Origin: Longimicrobiales bacterium
GTDB taxonomy: Bacteria; Gemmatimonadota; Gemmatimonadetes; Longimicrobiales; Gaopeijiaceae
Length of the DNA: 64,000 nucleotides
Direction of reading: 5' to 3'
Assembly (NCBI GenBank): GCA_951813395.1
Contig: OX638356.1
Location: forward strand, 3,980,501 to 4,044,500
Both the position numbers and the translations under genes were made by a program. This document shows, one piece after another, positions 9,855 to 19,089 of the stretch. A model generated the notes under the pieces. The model had not been told where the DNA came from. It did no database searches and saw nothing but the letters and a program-made list of their open reading frames with translations. Position 1 is the stretch's first letter. The number at the start of each line of letters is the position of its first letter.

Positions 9855-10784
9855 TTACAACTCCGCGAGTATCGTCCGATAGCTCCGGTGCCGTTCCGGC
9901 TGGATGTGTCCATCCGCCACCGCCGCCAACACGGAGCAGTCCGGCTCGTGCACGTGTGTGCAGTCCTTGAAATGACAAGTTCCAAGGAAGGGACGGAATT
10001 CCGCAAAGCATCGATCCAGCTCGGCCGCCGCCACACCGCCGAGTCCGACGTCCGAAAATCCCGGCGTGTCGGCAACATGACCGCCGTCAGCGAGGGCGAT
10101 CAGCCGGCTGGACACCGTGGTGTGCTTGCCGATCCTGGAGCGTCGGCCGACACGGCGGGTGCGGAGGTCGAGCGAGGGCTCCACCGCGTTGAGCAGAGAC
10201 GACTTCCCCACCCCCGACGGCCCCGCCAGGGCCGACGACCCCGCGTGGATCACCGCGCGGAATGCCTCCATGCCCTTGCCCGTCACCGCCGACGTGGCCA
10301 GCACGGCACACCCCGCCGCGCGATACGCGCCCTCCAGCTCGGCCTGCACCGCACGGCTCCCCACCAGGTCCACCTTGTTGAGAACCAGGCGAACCTCCAT
10401 GCCCCCCGACGCACCCATGACCAGCATGCGGTCGATCACTTCCCGGCTGGGGCGCGGGTCCGCAACCGACGCCACCACCAGAAGCGTGTCGAGGTTGGCC
10501 GCCACCACCTTCGCGATCCTGCCCGAGGAGGCCCACCGCGACAGGAACGTCCTCCGCTCCCGCACGGACTCGATCACGAATGCACCGCCCGTCCCGGCCA
10601 CGATCTCCACACGGTCCCCGATCACAACCTTGCCGGGAACCGGACCGGTCCATTTGAGGCGCCCCCTGAGCGACGCCTCGACGATGCCCTCATCGGTCCG
10701 CACGCGGTACACGCCGCCGACCGCCTCGATCACCTGACCCGCCCTGGTGCCCGGGGCCCCCGCGCGCCCGGCGTTCACACCCAC
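9855..10784 (-). CDS. rsgA: Ribosome small-subunit GTPase RsgA (YjeQ)
   Basis: Circularly permuted GTPase that acts in late 30S subunit maturation. The 309-residue protein has an N-terminal OB fold, then NKVD (136-139) preceding the P-loop GPSGVGKSS (188-196), then DTPGF, and a zinc finger with C270, C275, H277 and C283; this permuted order is diagnostic. It starts at GTG with GGGAGGGA upstream. It lies 32 bases after the sigma-factor stop and is probably cotranscribed with it and with the flavin reductase downstream. Confidence 0.96.
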   Translation of the reverse strand: MGVNAGRAGAPGTRAGQVIEAVGGVYRVRTDEGIVEASLRGRLKWTGPVPGKVVIGDRVEIVAGTGGAFVIESVRERRTFLSRWASSGRIAKVVAANLDTLLVVASVADPRPSREVIDRMLVMGASGGMEVRLVLNKVDLVGSRAVQAELEGAYRAAGCAVLATSAVTGKGMEAFRAVIHAGSSALAGPSGVGKSSLLNAVEPSLDLRTRRVGRRSRIGKHTTVSSRLIALADGGHVADTPGFSDVGLGGVAAAELDRCFAEFRPFLGTCHFKDCTHVHEPDCSVLAAVADGHIQPERHRSYRTILAEL

Positions 10785-10816
10785 ACCCCCGGTCCCTCCC
10801 GGGGCATGCGTCGCGG

Positions 10817-11710
10817 TCAGGCCGCGAAGGACTTCAGGGCCTTGCCCTTGTCGCCTTCGCGAAGACGCCGCAGCGCCCTGTCCCGAAGCTGCCGGATCCG
10901 CTCCCGGGTCACACCCAGGAGGTTGCCGATCTCTTCCAGCGTGTGCTCCCGCTCGCCCTCCAGGCCGAAGTACAGCCTGAGCACGCGGGCATCCCGCGGC
11001 TCAAGCGTGCCGAGGGCGTTGGTGACCGCCTCGGTCAGGAGCCGGTTCTCCACCTCGAGCTCCGGCTCGGCCGCCTCTTCGGTGATGAAGCGCTCGACCA
11101 GCTGCGAGTCCTCACTGTCGCCAATCGGAGCGTCCAGCCGGATCTCCGCGGCGTTGAGCGTCTGCAGCGACTCGACGAGCTGCGGAGTCAGAAACGTCGC
11201 CTTGCCCAGCTCCTCGCTGGTGGGATCACGTCCCAGCTCCTGCTTGAGCCGCTCCTTCTCGCGAAAGATCCTGGCAAGGTCCGATGCGCGGTTGAGCGGC
11301 ACCCGAACCGGACGGCCGTGGTTGGCCAGCGAAGCCAGAATGGCCTGTCGGATCCACCACACCGCGTAGGAGATGAACTTCACGCCCTGCTCGGGATCGA
11401 ATTTCCGTGCGGCGGTTACCAGCCCGACGTTCCCCTCCTGGATCAGATCCGTCAGGGAAACGCCCCGGTTCTGGTATTTCTTGGCGACGCTGATCACGAA
11501 GCGAAGATTCGCCTTCGCCAGCGCCTGGATCGCCTCTTCGTCGCCCTTCTGAGCGCGCGCGCCCAGTATCTTTTCCATGTCGGGCGTAATCAGCTCGTGG
11601 CGACTTACGTCACGCAGGTACTGATCCAGCGCGGTCTGTTCATCCAGGCTGGCGTCGAATCCTGTAAGAGGATTGACTCGTCCCTTCCTCCGCCGAGTTT
11701 TCGTAGCCAT
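10817..11710 (-). CDS. RpoD/SigA-like sigma-70 family factor (297 residues)
   Basis: Sigma-70 factor with regions 1.2 to 4 but no region 1.1, which is the layout of group 2 (RpoS/HrdB-like) and some compact primary factors. Region 2 includes NLRFVISVAKKYQNRGVSL, DLIQEGNVGL and FDPEQGVKFISYAVWWIRQAI; region 4 ends with TLEEIGNLLGVTRERIRQLR. The N-terminus is basic (MATKTRRRKGR). The ATG at 11710 follows GAGAAGAAG; the longer frame from 11773 starts only about 2 bases into the predicted transcript. A strong housekeeping-type promoter lies upstream. A second similar factor is encoded at 38311, and which of the two, if either, is primary cannot be told here. Confidence 0.92.
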   Translation of the reverse strand: MATKTRRRKGRVNPLTGFDASLDEQTALDQYLRDVSRHELITPDMEKILGARAQKGDEEAIQALAKANLRFVISVAKKYQNRGVSLTDLIQEGNVGLVTAARKFDPEQGVKFISYAVWWIRQAILASLANHGRPVRVPLNRASDLARIFREKERLKQELGRDPTSEELGKATFLTPQLVESLQTLNAAEIRLDAPIGDSEDSQLVERFITEEAAEPELEVENRLLTEAVTNALGTLEPRDARVLRLYFGLEGEREHTLEEIGNLLGVTRERIRQLRDRALRRLREGDKGKALKSFAA

Positions 11711-11781
11711 CGCTTCTTCTCGTTTCTTCCGTAGCGAGCCGGATGCCGAGTCCGGCGTTCGCGCGGCATGCACAGCCTTTA

Positions 11782-11810
11782 ATCGTAGGGCTGTCGTGTT
11801 TCTGTGTCAA
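11782..11810 (-). promoter_or_regulatory. Sigma-70 promoter of the sigma factor-rsgA operon
   Basis: On the minus strand TTGACA (11810-11805) is followed by a 17-base spacer and TACGAT (11787-11782). The -35 is a perfect match to consensus and the -10 matches at four positions. The leader to the ATG at 11710 would be about 65 bases. Confidence 0.7.
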
Positions 11811-11873
11811 ATACTTCCTCATGCGCGCCGGCAGCACGCTCTGCAGTCGCTCCCCGTACCGTTTCCAGGTTCG

Positions 11874-13196
11874 TCATGCGCATGTGTTTCCGGTCTCCGC
11901 CGGGGTCATCGACAGCCTCTCCAGTAGCCAGTCCGGATCCACCTCGCGCCGTTCGAAGGTGAACAGCCGAAGCACCCGTGCGGTACGGTAGAGTTCCCGG
12001 CCAAGTTTCGGCAGATCCATCAGACCGGTGATTCCCTCCCTGCCCAGACGGACCACGCCACCCGGCCGATTCACCAGAACATCCAACTGGAACATGGCCT
12101 TCTTGACCGGGAAATCGAGGATCACTTCGCCCGGCTGCAAACCCAGCTCCGCCGCGATCCCGTCTTCCCAGCGTCTTTTCTCGGCCGTGTCTCCGCTGAC
12201 CCACCCGGGAACCGTACTTCCTTCGAGTTGCCAGGCGGGGATTTCCGTTGCCCGCTTGGGCAGACGTCGCTCGCGCAGCGCCGGCAGCCACCGGTCGGCC
12301 AGACGCGACGCCACCGGATCACGACTCGCGGCCGCTCTCCGGCGCAAGTCGTACAACAGCTCTTCGTCGGTGGGACCGATCAGCTCCTCTGGAGAAAGGA
12401 GTCCGGCCTCCACCGCAGTCTCCACGATACGCTTGTAGAGTCCCGTGCCCGCCCGGACCGCGTGGTGCCAGTAGACCGTGCGGAACATCTGGTACTTGGA
12501 GAAGAGGAGCGACTCGAGAGTGCTTAGCGACTTCAACCCGACGCCGACCTCCCACTCGCCCGTCACGGGGTCGCGGAGCAACATGAGACCCTGCAGCAGC
12601 CGCTCCACGTCCACCTCGCCATAGGGCACACCGCAGAAGCGCGCATCGCGACGCAGGTACTCCATCTTGTCCAGGTCGAGGCTGCCGCTCACCAGACCCC
12701 GCAGCGCGTTGTCCCCCTCGCCCTTGATGATCCGGTGGATCTCGTCGGCGGCGCCGGGGCCAAGCGGTTCCATTGCGGCCTGCAGCCCGGCCGACTCGAA
12801 GAAGCGGGCGCTCATCTCCTCGTGGTCCCCCACGATCCGTTCGGGTTCGAGCTCCTCGAGGGCGTGGGAGAAGGCGTAGTGCCCTATGTCGTGAAGAAGG
12901 GCGGCGTAAGGGATGAGGTGAGCCTTCCGCCAGACCTCTGCGGGGATCTCTCCGCTGCCCCGGAGGATGCGGAGCGCCCGCTCGGCGAGGTGATAGACGC
13001 CCAGCGCGTGGTCGAAGCGCGTGTGGGTCGCACCCGGGTAGACAAGATGCGCGAGACCGAGCTGGCGTATGTAGCGGAGCCGCTGGAACACGGCGGTATC
13101 GATGATCGCGACGGCGACCGGATCCAGCCGGATCGTGTTCCAGATCGGGTCACGAATGATGCGGGAACGTCCATGCCTGAACATGGAAGGCGACAT
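11874..13196 (-). CDS. HD-domain phosphohydrolase (dGTPase-like superfamily)
   Basis: A 440-residue HD-superfamily metal-dependent phosphohydrolase. Motifs are FQRLRYIRQLGLAHLVYPGATHTRFDHALGV, LLHDIGHYAFSHALEE (the HD pair), HEEMSARFF, and SGSLDLDKMEYLRRDARFCGV, the order typical of YdhJ/SAMHD1-like enzymes. The substrate may be dGTP or another nucleotide; this is not shown by sequence. The ATG at 13196 avoids overlap with the divergent UvrC-like gene; ATG 13184 is an alternative and neither has a strong ribosome site. The sigma-factor promoter lies in the 163-base gap downstream. Confidence 0.88.
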   Translation of the reverse strand: MSPSMFRHGRSRIIRDPIWNTIRLDPVAVAIIDTAVFQRLRYIRQLGLAHLVYPGATHTRFDHALGVYHLAERALRILRGSGEIPAEVWRKAHLIPYAALLHDIGHYAFSHALEELEPERIVGDHEEMSARFFESAGLQAAMEPLGPGAADEIHRIIKGEGDNALRGLVSGSLDLDKMEYLRRDARFCGVPYGEVDVERLLQGLMLLRDPVTGEWEVGVGLKSLSTLESLLFSKYQMFRTVYWHHAVRAGTGLYKRIVETAVEAGLLSPEELIGPTDEELLYDLRRRAAASRDPVASRLADRWLPALRERRLPKRATEIPAWQLEGSTVPGWVSGDTAEKRRWEDGIAAELGLQPGEVILDFPVKKAMFQLDVLVNRPGGVVRLGREGITGLMDLPKLGRELYRTARVLRLFTFERREVDPDWLLERLSMTPAETGNTCA

Positions 13197-13310
13197 TAGC
13201 GTGTTGGATGGGCGCTTGCAATGCCTGAACGGGACTTTGTTCGACGGCCGGGCCGCGCGCGGCCCGTCGGCCGAGCGCGTTGACCATGACCGAATAAATG
13301 GCGAAGTTGG

Positions 13311-14441
13311 ATGGCCATGGCGACCTCCGGACTCCGCGAAAAGGTGCGCGCGCGTGCCGAAGACCGGCCCGGCGTCTACCGCTGGCTCGGCCGGGGCGGC
13401 AGGATCCTCTACGTCGGCAAGTCCGTCCGCGTGCGGTCGCGCCTCCTGTCGTACTTTCGCGAGGAAACGGGCAAGGCCGCGCGCATGGTGGCCGAGGCCG
13501 AGGCCTTGAGCTGGGACTACACGCCCAACGAGTTCGCGGCCCTCTTCCGCGAGATGCGGTTGATTCGCGTCTGGCAACCGGAATACAACGTGCAGCACAA
13601 GCGCGAACGCCGATACGGATTCATCAAGGTGACGCGCGAGCCCGCGCCGCGGCTGATCCCGGTGTCACGGGTGCACGGCGACGGCGCTCGCTACTACGGC
13701 CCGTTCGGCCGGACCGCCTGGCTCGCGCGCGCCGTCCACGACCTCTCGCTGGCCACGGGACTGCGGGATTGTTCCGGCGACACCCCGATCCACTTCGGCG
13801 ACCAGTTCGAGATGTTCGGCGGCAGCAGGGTGCCACGCTGCATCCGCGTGGAGACGGGAACCTGTCCCGGACCCTGCTCGGGCCGCTGCACGACCGCCGA
13901 ATACGACCGGGGCGTCCGCCTGGCGCGGGCGTTCCTGGAAGCTCGGAGCAGGGCACCACTGAAAGAACTGGAGCGATCCATCGGGGAGGCGGCCGCAGAC
14001 CTCCGATTCGAATACGCGGCCACCATCCGGGACCGCATGGCCACCCTCGAGAAGCTGTGGAACCACCTCTCCGGCTTCCGTGGCCGGATCGAGACCTTCA
14101 ACCTGGTCTACCCGGTCTCGGGCTTCGGGGGCGAAGACCGGATCTACCTGATTCGCCGCGGCCGCCTGCACGGCGAACTCCCCTGGCCGAAGAGCGACGA
14201 GGCGCGCGGGCGGGCGAATGTCGTCGTGAGCGAGGCGTTCCGTCCCGTCCCTGCGGATCGGAACGGCGCGCTCGACGCCGACTCGGCGGCCGAGGTGCTC
14301 ATGACGGTGGCGTGGTTCAACAAGCGACCCCGTGAGCGAAAGAGGGCGCAGACCCCGGATCAGTGGATGGCGGGGTTCGCGGAGAGCACGCCGCAACACC
14401 CTGCGGTGCGCGCCGAGCGGGCGCGGCCTACTTCTTTCTGA
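13311..14441 (+). CDS. Short UvrC-like GIY-YIG endonuclease (N-terminal half with UVR motif)
   Basis: A 376-residue relative of the UvrC N-terminal half, about 60% of full length. The GIY-YIG nuclease keeps its catalytic set: GVYRW, ILYVGKSVRVRSRLLSYF with the Arg, and NEFAALFREMRLI with the catalytic Glu position. A cysteine cluster (RCIRVETGTCPGPCSGRC) lies where E. coli UvrC binds an iron-sulfur cluster. A UVR-like UvrB-contact helix (DLRFEYAATIRDRMATLEKL) follows. The RNase H-like 5' nuclease and HhH domains of UvrC are absent. It resembles Cho-type single-incision enzymes but with the UvrB-contact region kept. ATG 13311 or 13317 could be the start. It is divergent from the HD gene. Confidence 0.82.
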   Translation: MAMATSGLREKVRARAEDRPGVYRWLGRGGRILYVGKSVRVRSRLLSYFREETGKAARMVAEAEALSWDYTPNEFAALFREMRLIRVWQPEYNVQHKRERRYGFIKVTREPAPRLIPVSRVHGDGARYYGPFGRTAWLARAVHDLSLATGLRDCSGDTPIHFGDQFEMFGGSRVPRCIRVETGTCPGPCSGRCTTAEYDRGVRLARAFLEARSRAPLKELERSIGEAAADLRFEYAATIRDRMATLEKLWNHLSGFRGRIETFNLVYPVSGFGGEDRIYLIRRGRLHGELPWPKSDEARGRANVVVSEAFRPVPADRNGALDADSAAEVLMTVAWFNKRPRERKRAQTPDQWMAGFAESTPQHPAVRAERARPTSF

Positions 14442-15027
14442 CCGCCCATCGCAACGGCGGAATCACCTCGCCCCGGGCACTCGACTCGACAAGGACTCCC
14501 AGACGGCGGAGCCGCGTCTCCTCGCGCTTCGCGCTCAGAACCCACCACGTGACCTGCTTGCGGTAGGAGGGCCGGGCGTTCCGGAAGTACTCCCACGCAT
14601 CCGGCTCGGCCTTGAGGCGCTGCTCGTATTCGGGCGGGAACTCGACCTTCTTCTGCTCGTACGACGCCCGCTCCTGCTTCCGTGGATCGCGCGCCCGGAA
14701 CGCGGCCAGACCCGCCTCGGCCACGAGCCCTTCCGCCACCAGGTGCTCCATGCGGCCCAGATTGCGTGCGCTCCAGTGGCTTCCCTTGCGGCGGGGCGTG
14801 AAGCGGATCCTGTAGCTTCGGTCGTCGATGGACTTCCGGATGCCGTCGATCCAGCCGAAACACAGGGCCTCGTCCACGGACTCGGGCCAGGTCACGCTGG
14901 GCAGGCCCGTTCCCTTCTTGTAGTAGCCGACCCAGAGTTCGTCGATCCGGTCGTGGTTTTCCTCCAGCCACGCGCGCATGTCGGCGGGCGTGGCGAAGAA
15001 GCGCGGGCTGTTCCCCTCCCTACCCAC
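14428..15027 (-). CDS. YdeI/OmpD-associated family protein
   Basis: About 199 residues. The core FFATPADMRAWLEENHDRIDELWVGYYKKGTG, ALCFGWIDGIRKSIDD, YRIRFTPRRKGSHWSARN is the YdeI (OmpD-associated) family signature; its biochemical role is poorly known. The GTG at 15027 overlaps the stop of the penicillin acylase gene upstream, suggesting coupled translation. The ATG at 14973 would cut off the conserved FFATP segment. It overlaps the end of the convergent UvrC-like gene by about 14 bases. Confidence 0.82.
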   Translation of the reverse strand: MGREGNSPRFFATPADMRAWLEENHDRIDELWVGYYKKGTGLPSVTWPESVDEALCFGWIDGIRKSIDDRSYRIRFTPRRKGSHWSARNLGRMEHLVAEGLVAEAGLAAFRARDPRKQERASYEQKKVEFPPEYEQRLKAEPDAWEYFRNARPSYRKQVTWWVLSAKREETRLRRLGVLVESSARGEVIPPLRWAVRKK

Positions 15028-17536
15028 CGGGCACCAGCATCGTGCGCTCGGCAGCAACCGATTCCACCCGGTCGCGCGAATAGAGGACCGGGAAGAAGCG
15101 GTCGTTGGCCCAGAGCTCGAAGAGGTTGTTGTAGAAGGGAGAATCCGGGTCTCCGGACTGCCCCGGCGTATTGCTCCCGACGGCAAGGTCCCAGTCGCCC
15201 GTGTCGACAATGATCCGGAAGGAGGCGCCCGACGTCTGGTTGTCCCCGCCGCCCGTGTTGTTGAGCGTGAAGCTGTTGCCGCCCCGTGGCAGGGGTCCCA
15301 CGGTGAAGCGCGCGGCCAATTCCGCCGGAACCGCGCGCGACAGCGGGTGGAAGATGGTCGCGTGCTTGTAGTCCGGCTGGCCGTATCGCCAGCGGTCCAT
15401 GTCGCCGCCGAACCTCCCGCGCAGATCCGCCACCGCCTCCTCCAGGCTGCGGAGCAGCACCGCGTCCCGCCCGGCAATGGGATCATCGCCAAACTCCCCG
15501 CCGGGCGCGGTCAGGTGGCCGATGATCTTCACCATGGCCATGCCGCGCACGTGGGGGCGCGCGGATTCGGGCACGAGCGCGGCGTGGACGTTTGTGCGGA
15601 GCCGCCGCTCGAAGGCGTTGTAGATTCCCGCCGCGACCGATTCGGGGGCCAGCACGTGGTCCCAGGCCAGTAGCCGCCGGCGCGCCTGCCCGGTGTCCGC
15701 GTCGCCGGGCGCGACGTTCCGCAGCATCGGCACCAGGGTCCGCGCCGGGATCGAGAGATAGTCGGTCTGGAGCGCCATCATGTCGGCCATGGAATGAAGG
15801 CGCCCCGAGCCGAGGACCTCCGCCGCGCGCGCCCAGCGATAGGGATCGGACCACTCGAAACCGATCGCGTCCATGTACGGATAGTCGGCGGGTGTGAGGT
15901 GGTTGTTGGCGGTGGCGAAGTAGCCCTCATCCGGGTTGTAGACGCTCGGCTTGGCCTTGATGGGCAGGTAGCCGTCCCACTCGTAGCGGCCGTCGCCGGG
16001 CACGGGCACCAGGCCGGACCAGTTGCGGCGGATGGGCGCGATCCCGACCGCCTGCCAACCGATGTTACCCTCCCTGTCCGCCCAGACCATGTTCTCGCCC
16101 GGGATGTTGGAGTAGTTGCAGGCCTCGACGAACTCTTCCCAGGTGCGGGCCTGGTCCATGCGCAGGCTCGCCAGGTAGGGGGCGCCGCCGGGCTCCAGCC
16201 ACGCCGCGCGCACCGCGTAGGCTACCTGGTTGGCCGGATCCTCGAAGACGACCGGCCCGTGCCGCGTGTACTTGAACTCCGCCGTGTGCGGCCCGCGCCC
16301 CTTCACCGGGATCTCCTCGGTGATCACCGTCATCGTCTCCCAGTCATCGCGATACCGGTAGCGGTTGGAATCCTCCGGGTCGGTCTCGTACACGTACAGG
16401 TCCTCGCCGTCGGTCCTGAACACGGTCAGCCCCCAGGCCCCGTACTCGTTGTGGCCGATGCTGACCCCCGGGATCTCGGGCTCGCCGCCGCCGATCACGT
16501 TCCACCCCGGCCCGACCAGATGCACCCAGTAGCGCAGCGACGGGGAGGACTGGGCGCGATGGGGGTCGTTGGCCATGAGGGGAAAGCCGCTCTCGCTCAG
16601 ACGCCCGCTCACGACCCAGTTGTTTGAGCCGAGACTCTCGTAGTCCGGCCATCCGAGAGGGTCCTGTCCGCCCGCCGCGTCTCGCCCGCCGGCTCCCGCG
16701 CCGCGCGCCCGTGCTCCCGCCGCCTCCAACCTCGCGAATGCCTCCTCGTCCCCCCGGTGCTCCGGCGCCAGGTGCTCGGGCCGGAAGCGCACCGCCCCGC
16801 GAAAGGCGTTGTACACCCCCAGGATGTCGGCACTCAGAAGATCTCCGTCAATCGCCGGATCCAGCGCGATGTCGGGATCGCCGGGATGGAAGTTCGCGGC
16901 CCGCTTGACCATTGCGTCGCCCACCGCCGCGACGGCCCGCCCGTAGTTCAGCTCGGCACCGATGTTCCCCAACAGCCCCTGATGCCGCGAGATCACCACC
17001 TCCGGCGTCCACGGCTTCGGACGAATCCCCAGCAGTTCGAACTCGATCGGCAGCAGCGACGGGTCCGCCTCCGTCTCGGCGATGTAGGCGTTCACCCCGT
17101 CCACGTACGCCGGAATGATCACGTCGCCGCGGTCGTGGTAGTGGTTCATCTCCACGGTCATGTCGCCGCGGTACCTGAACAGCCGGAACCCGATGTCCCG
17201 CTCCAGTTCGCTCTCGCCGAGCATCTCGGCCACCGTGCCCGTCGCCTGAGCCCGCCACACCTCGAACTGGAACAGCCGGTCGCGCGCCGCCGCGTACCCC
17301 TGCGCAAAGAACAGGTCGTACTCGGTTTCGGCATAGATGTGGTTGATCCCCCAGCGGTCGCGGATGATCTCGACGGGGGCGTTGAGCCCGGGCAGGGAGA
17401 TGGTGGTGGACGAGAGGGCGTCGGCGGCGGTTGCGGGCGAGGTGTTCGGCGCGACCTGCGTGGCGGCGGCCGGCTGGACGCCTGCAAGCAGGACGAGGGC
17501 GGTGAGCGCGGAGGGCAAATTGCGAATGGCTGGCAT
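15020..17536 (-). CDS. Penicillin acylase family (Ntn-hydrolase) exported amidase
   Basis: An 838-residue exported precursor with signal peptide MPAIRNLPSALTALVLLAG ending near PAAA. The alpha chain starts PVEIIRDRWGINHIYAETEYDLFFAQGYAAARDRLFQFE. The linker leads to LGSNNWVVSG, where the Ser at residue 304 becomes the N-terminal nucleophile of the beta chain after self-cleavage. Downstream Asn/Arg motifs (GGNSFTLNNTGGGDNQTSGASFR) are also conserved. The family cleaves beta-lactam side chains, acyl-homoserine lactones or other amides; the natural substrate is not evident. The start was set at the signal peptide. It is divergent from the M24 peptidase gene and overlaps the YdeI-like gene downstream. 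Confidence 0.92.
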   Translation of the reverse strand: MPAIRNLPSALTALVLLAGVQPAAATQVAPNTSPATAADALSSTTISLPGLNAPVEIIRDRWGINHIYAETEYDLFFAQGYAAARDRLFQFEVWRAQATGTVAEMLGESELERDIGFRLFRYRGDMTVEMNHYHDRGDVIIPAYVDGVNAYIAETEADPSLLPIEFELLGIRPKPWTPEVVISRHQGLLGNIGAELNYGRAVAAVGDAMVKRAANFHPGDPDIALDPAIDGDLLSADILGVYNAFRGAVRFRPEHLAPEHRGDEEAFARLEAAGARARGAGAGGRDAAGGQDPLGWPDYESLGSNNWVVSGRLSESGFPLMANDPHRAQSSPSLRYWVHLVGPGWNVIGGGEPEIPGVSIGHNEYGAWGLTVFRTDGEDLYVYETDPEDSNRYRYRDDWETMTVITEEIPVKGRGPHTAEFKYTRHGPVVFEDPANQVAYAVRAAWLEPGGAPYLASLRMDQARTWEEFVEACNYSNIPGENMVWADREGNIGWQAVGIAPIRRNWSGLVPVPGDGRYEWDGYLPIKAKPSVYNPDEGYFATANNHLTPADYPYMDAIGFEWSDPYRWARAAEVLGSGRLHSMADMMALQTDYLSIPARTLVPMLRNVAPGDADTGQARRRLLAWDHVLAPESVAAGIYNAFERRLRTNVHAALVPESARPHVRGMAMVKIIGHLTAPGGEFGDDPIAGRDAVLLRSLEEAVADLRGRFGGDMDRWRYGQPDYKHATIFHPLSRAVPAELAARFTVGPLPRGGNSFTLNNTGGGDNQTSGASFRIIVDTGDWDLAVGSNTPGQSGDPDSPFYNNLFELWANDRFFPVLYSRDRVESVAAERTMLVPGG

Positions 17537-17676
17537 GGCAAACGGGGTCGAGGGGAGCTGGCTGAATGCCCACAAGGTAGCGCCCGACCGATGTTGCGCA
17601 CGATGTTGCCCGGGACGCCATGGCCAACCACGAGACCCGACCGCCGAAGTCGCCCCGTACCGAAGGAGCCATCCCG

Positions 17677-19050
17677 ATGAAGACCGCCAGACCGATCGCA
17701 CCCCTCCTGGCCCTCTGGCTCGCGGCCTGCGGCCCGCCCGCCGAGCAGCCCGCCGACGCATCCGAGGAACCCGCGCAGATCCAACCGTTGCCGACGCTTC
17801 GGGAACAGGCGGAGGAGCGGCAGGAGTGGCTGGAACTGCGGATAGGGAGGGTTCTGCCGAGGCTGATGGCGGAGTACGACGTACACATGTGGATCCTGTC
17901 GATGCGCGAATACGCGGAAGATCCCGTCTTCTGGTCCATCACCTCGCCGACGACTTTCGCCGCGCGCCGCCGCTCCATCTACGTCTTTACCCGGCAGGAC
18001 GACGGGTCGGTCGAGCGCCTGGCTCTCGGTGGGACAAGCCAGGGCGGAGTCTTCGAGGCGTACCGTTCCACCCGGCCCGCGCCCACGCAGCCGACTGCGG
18101 AACTGGTCGGCAACGAGCAGTGGCGGCTCCTGCGCGAACTGGTGGAGGATCGCGACCCTGAGAACATCGTCCTCAATATCGATCCCGACTGGGCGTTTTC
18201 GGACGGCCTGCACGCCGGGGAGCGCGAGGCGCTGGAGGAGGCGCTGGGTCCGGAACTGCTCCGCCGGGTGAAGCGGGAGCCACGCCTGGCCATGAACTAC
18301 ATCGCGCTGCGCCTCCCCGAGATGATGCCGCGCTACCGGAAGATCCAGGAGACCGTCCACGCAGTCATCTCGCAAGCGTTCTCGAATGCGGTGATCACGC
18401 CGGGCGAGACGACCGTCGAGGACGTGGAGTGGTGGATGCGCCAGCGCGTGCGCGACCTGGGCTACACGACCTGGTTCCAGGCCAACGTGGACGTGCAGCG
18501 CGCGGGCGAGTTGCCTTCGTCCGGCCCCAGGGTGATCGAGCGCGGCGACCTGCTCTGGACCGATTTTGGTGTGGTGGCGCTCAACCTCCACACCGACACG
18601 CAGCATCTGGGCTATGTACTGAGGGAAGGCGAAGCCGGGGTGCCTGCCGGACTGGGACAGTGCCTGGCCGCCTCCAACCGGCTGCAGGACATTCTCCTGG
18701 AACACATGGAGCCCGGGCTGAGCGGAAACGCGATCCTGGCCAACACGCTGGCACAGATGCGGGCGGAGGGGATCGACGGAACGGTCTACACACACCCGAT
18801 AGGGGACCACGGACACGGGGCGGGACCACTGATCGGCCGGTGGGATTCGCAGGAGGGTGTTCCTGTCCGCGGTGACGCAATCCTGTTGCCGTCGACCTGG
18901 CATTCGATCGAGTTGCAGGCGACGACGCCGATCCCGGAGTGGGGCGACAAGCCGGCCAGCTGCCGACAGGAAGAAGAGGCCTACCTCGACTCCGAGGGAG
19001 AGCGGCACTGGGCTTTCCGGCGCCAGAGCCGCTTCCACCTGGTCTGGTAG
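17677..19050 (+). CDS. M24 (Xaa-Pro aminopeptidase-like) peptidase, lipoprotein
   Basis: A 457-residue pita-bread-fold peptidase. The ATG at 17677 is preceded by AAGGAG and gives a lipoprotein signal ending LAACGPP. The C-terminal M24 domain supplies the metal ligands: Asp in LLWTDFGVVALNLHTDTQH, His in HPIGDHGHGAGP, and Glu in HSIELQA and near the C-terminus. The N-terminal creatinase-like domain is shortened. It is probably anchored in the periplasm and releases N-terminal residues from peptides, perhaps beside the neighbouring acylase; that link is inferred from adjacency only. The next gene follows after 39 bases with its own ribosome site. Confidence 0.86.
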   Translation: MKTARPIAPLLALWLAACGPPAEQPADASEEPAQIQPLPTLREQAEERQEWLELRIGRVLPRLMAEYDVHMWILSMREYAEDPVFWSITSPTTFAARRRSIYVFTRQDDGSVERLALGGTSQGGVFEAYRSTRPAPTQPTAELVGNEQWRLLRELVEDRDPENIVLNIDPDWAFSDGLHAGEREALEEALGPELLRRVKREPRLAMNYIALRLPEMMPRYRKIQETVHAVISQAFSNAVITPGETTVEDVEWWMRQRVRDLGYTTWFQANVDVQRAGELPSSGPRVIERGDLLWTDFGVVALNLHTDTQHLGYVLREGEAGVPAGLGQCLAASNRLQDILLEHMEPGLSGNAILANTLAQMRAEGIDGTVYTHPIGDHGHGAGPLIGRWDSQEGVPVRGDAILLPSTWHSIELQATTPIPEWGDKPASCRQEEEAYLDSEGERHWAFRRQSRFHLVW

Positions 19051-19089
19051 CTGGAATTCGACGAGGACCACAAGGAAGGAGAGACGGCC

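Noticed and set aside
14428-15492. Longer YdeI-like protein extending upstream into the penicillin acylase gene
   Set aside because: The extra residues are Ser/Arg/Thr-rich out-of-frame translation of the acylase; conserved YdeI sequence begins only near FFATP.
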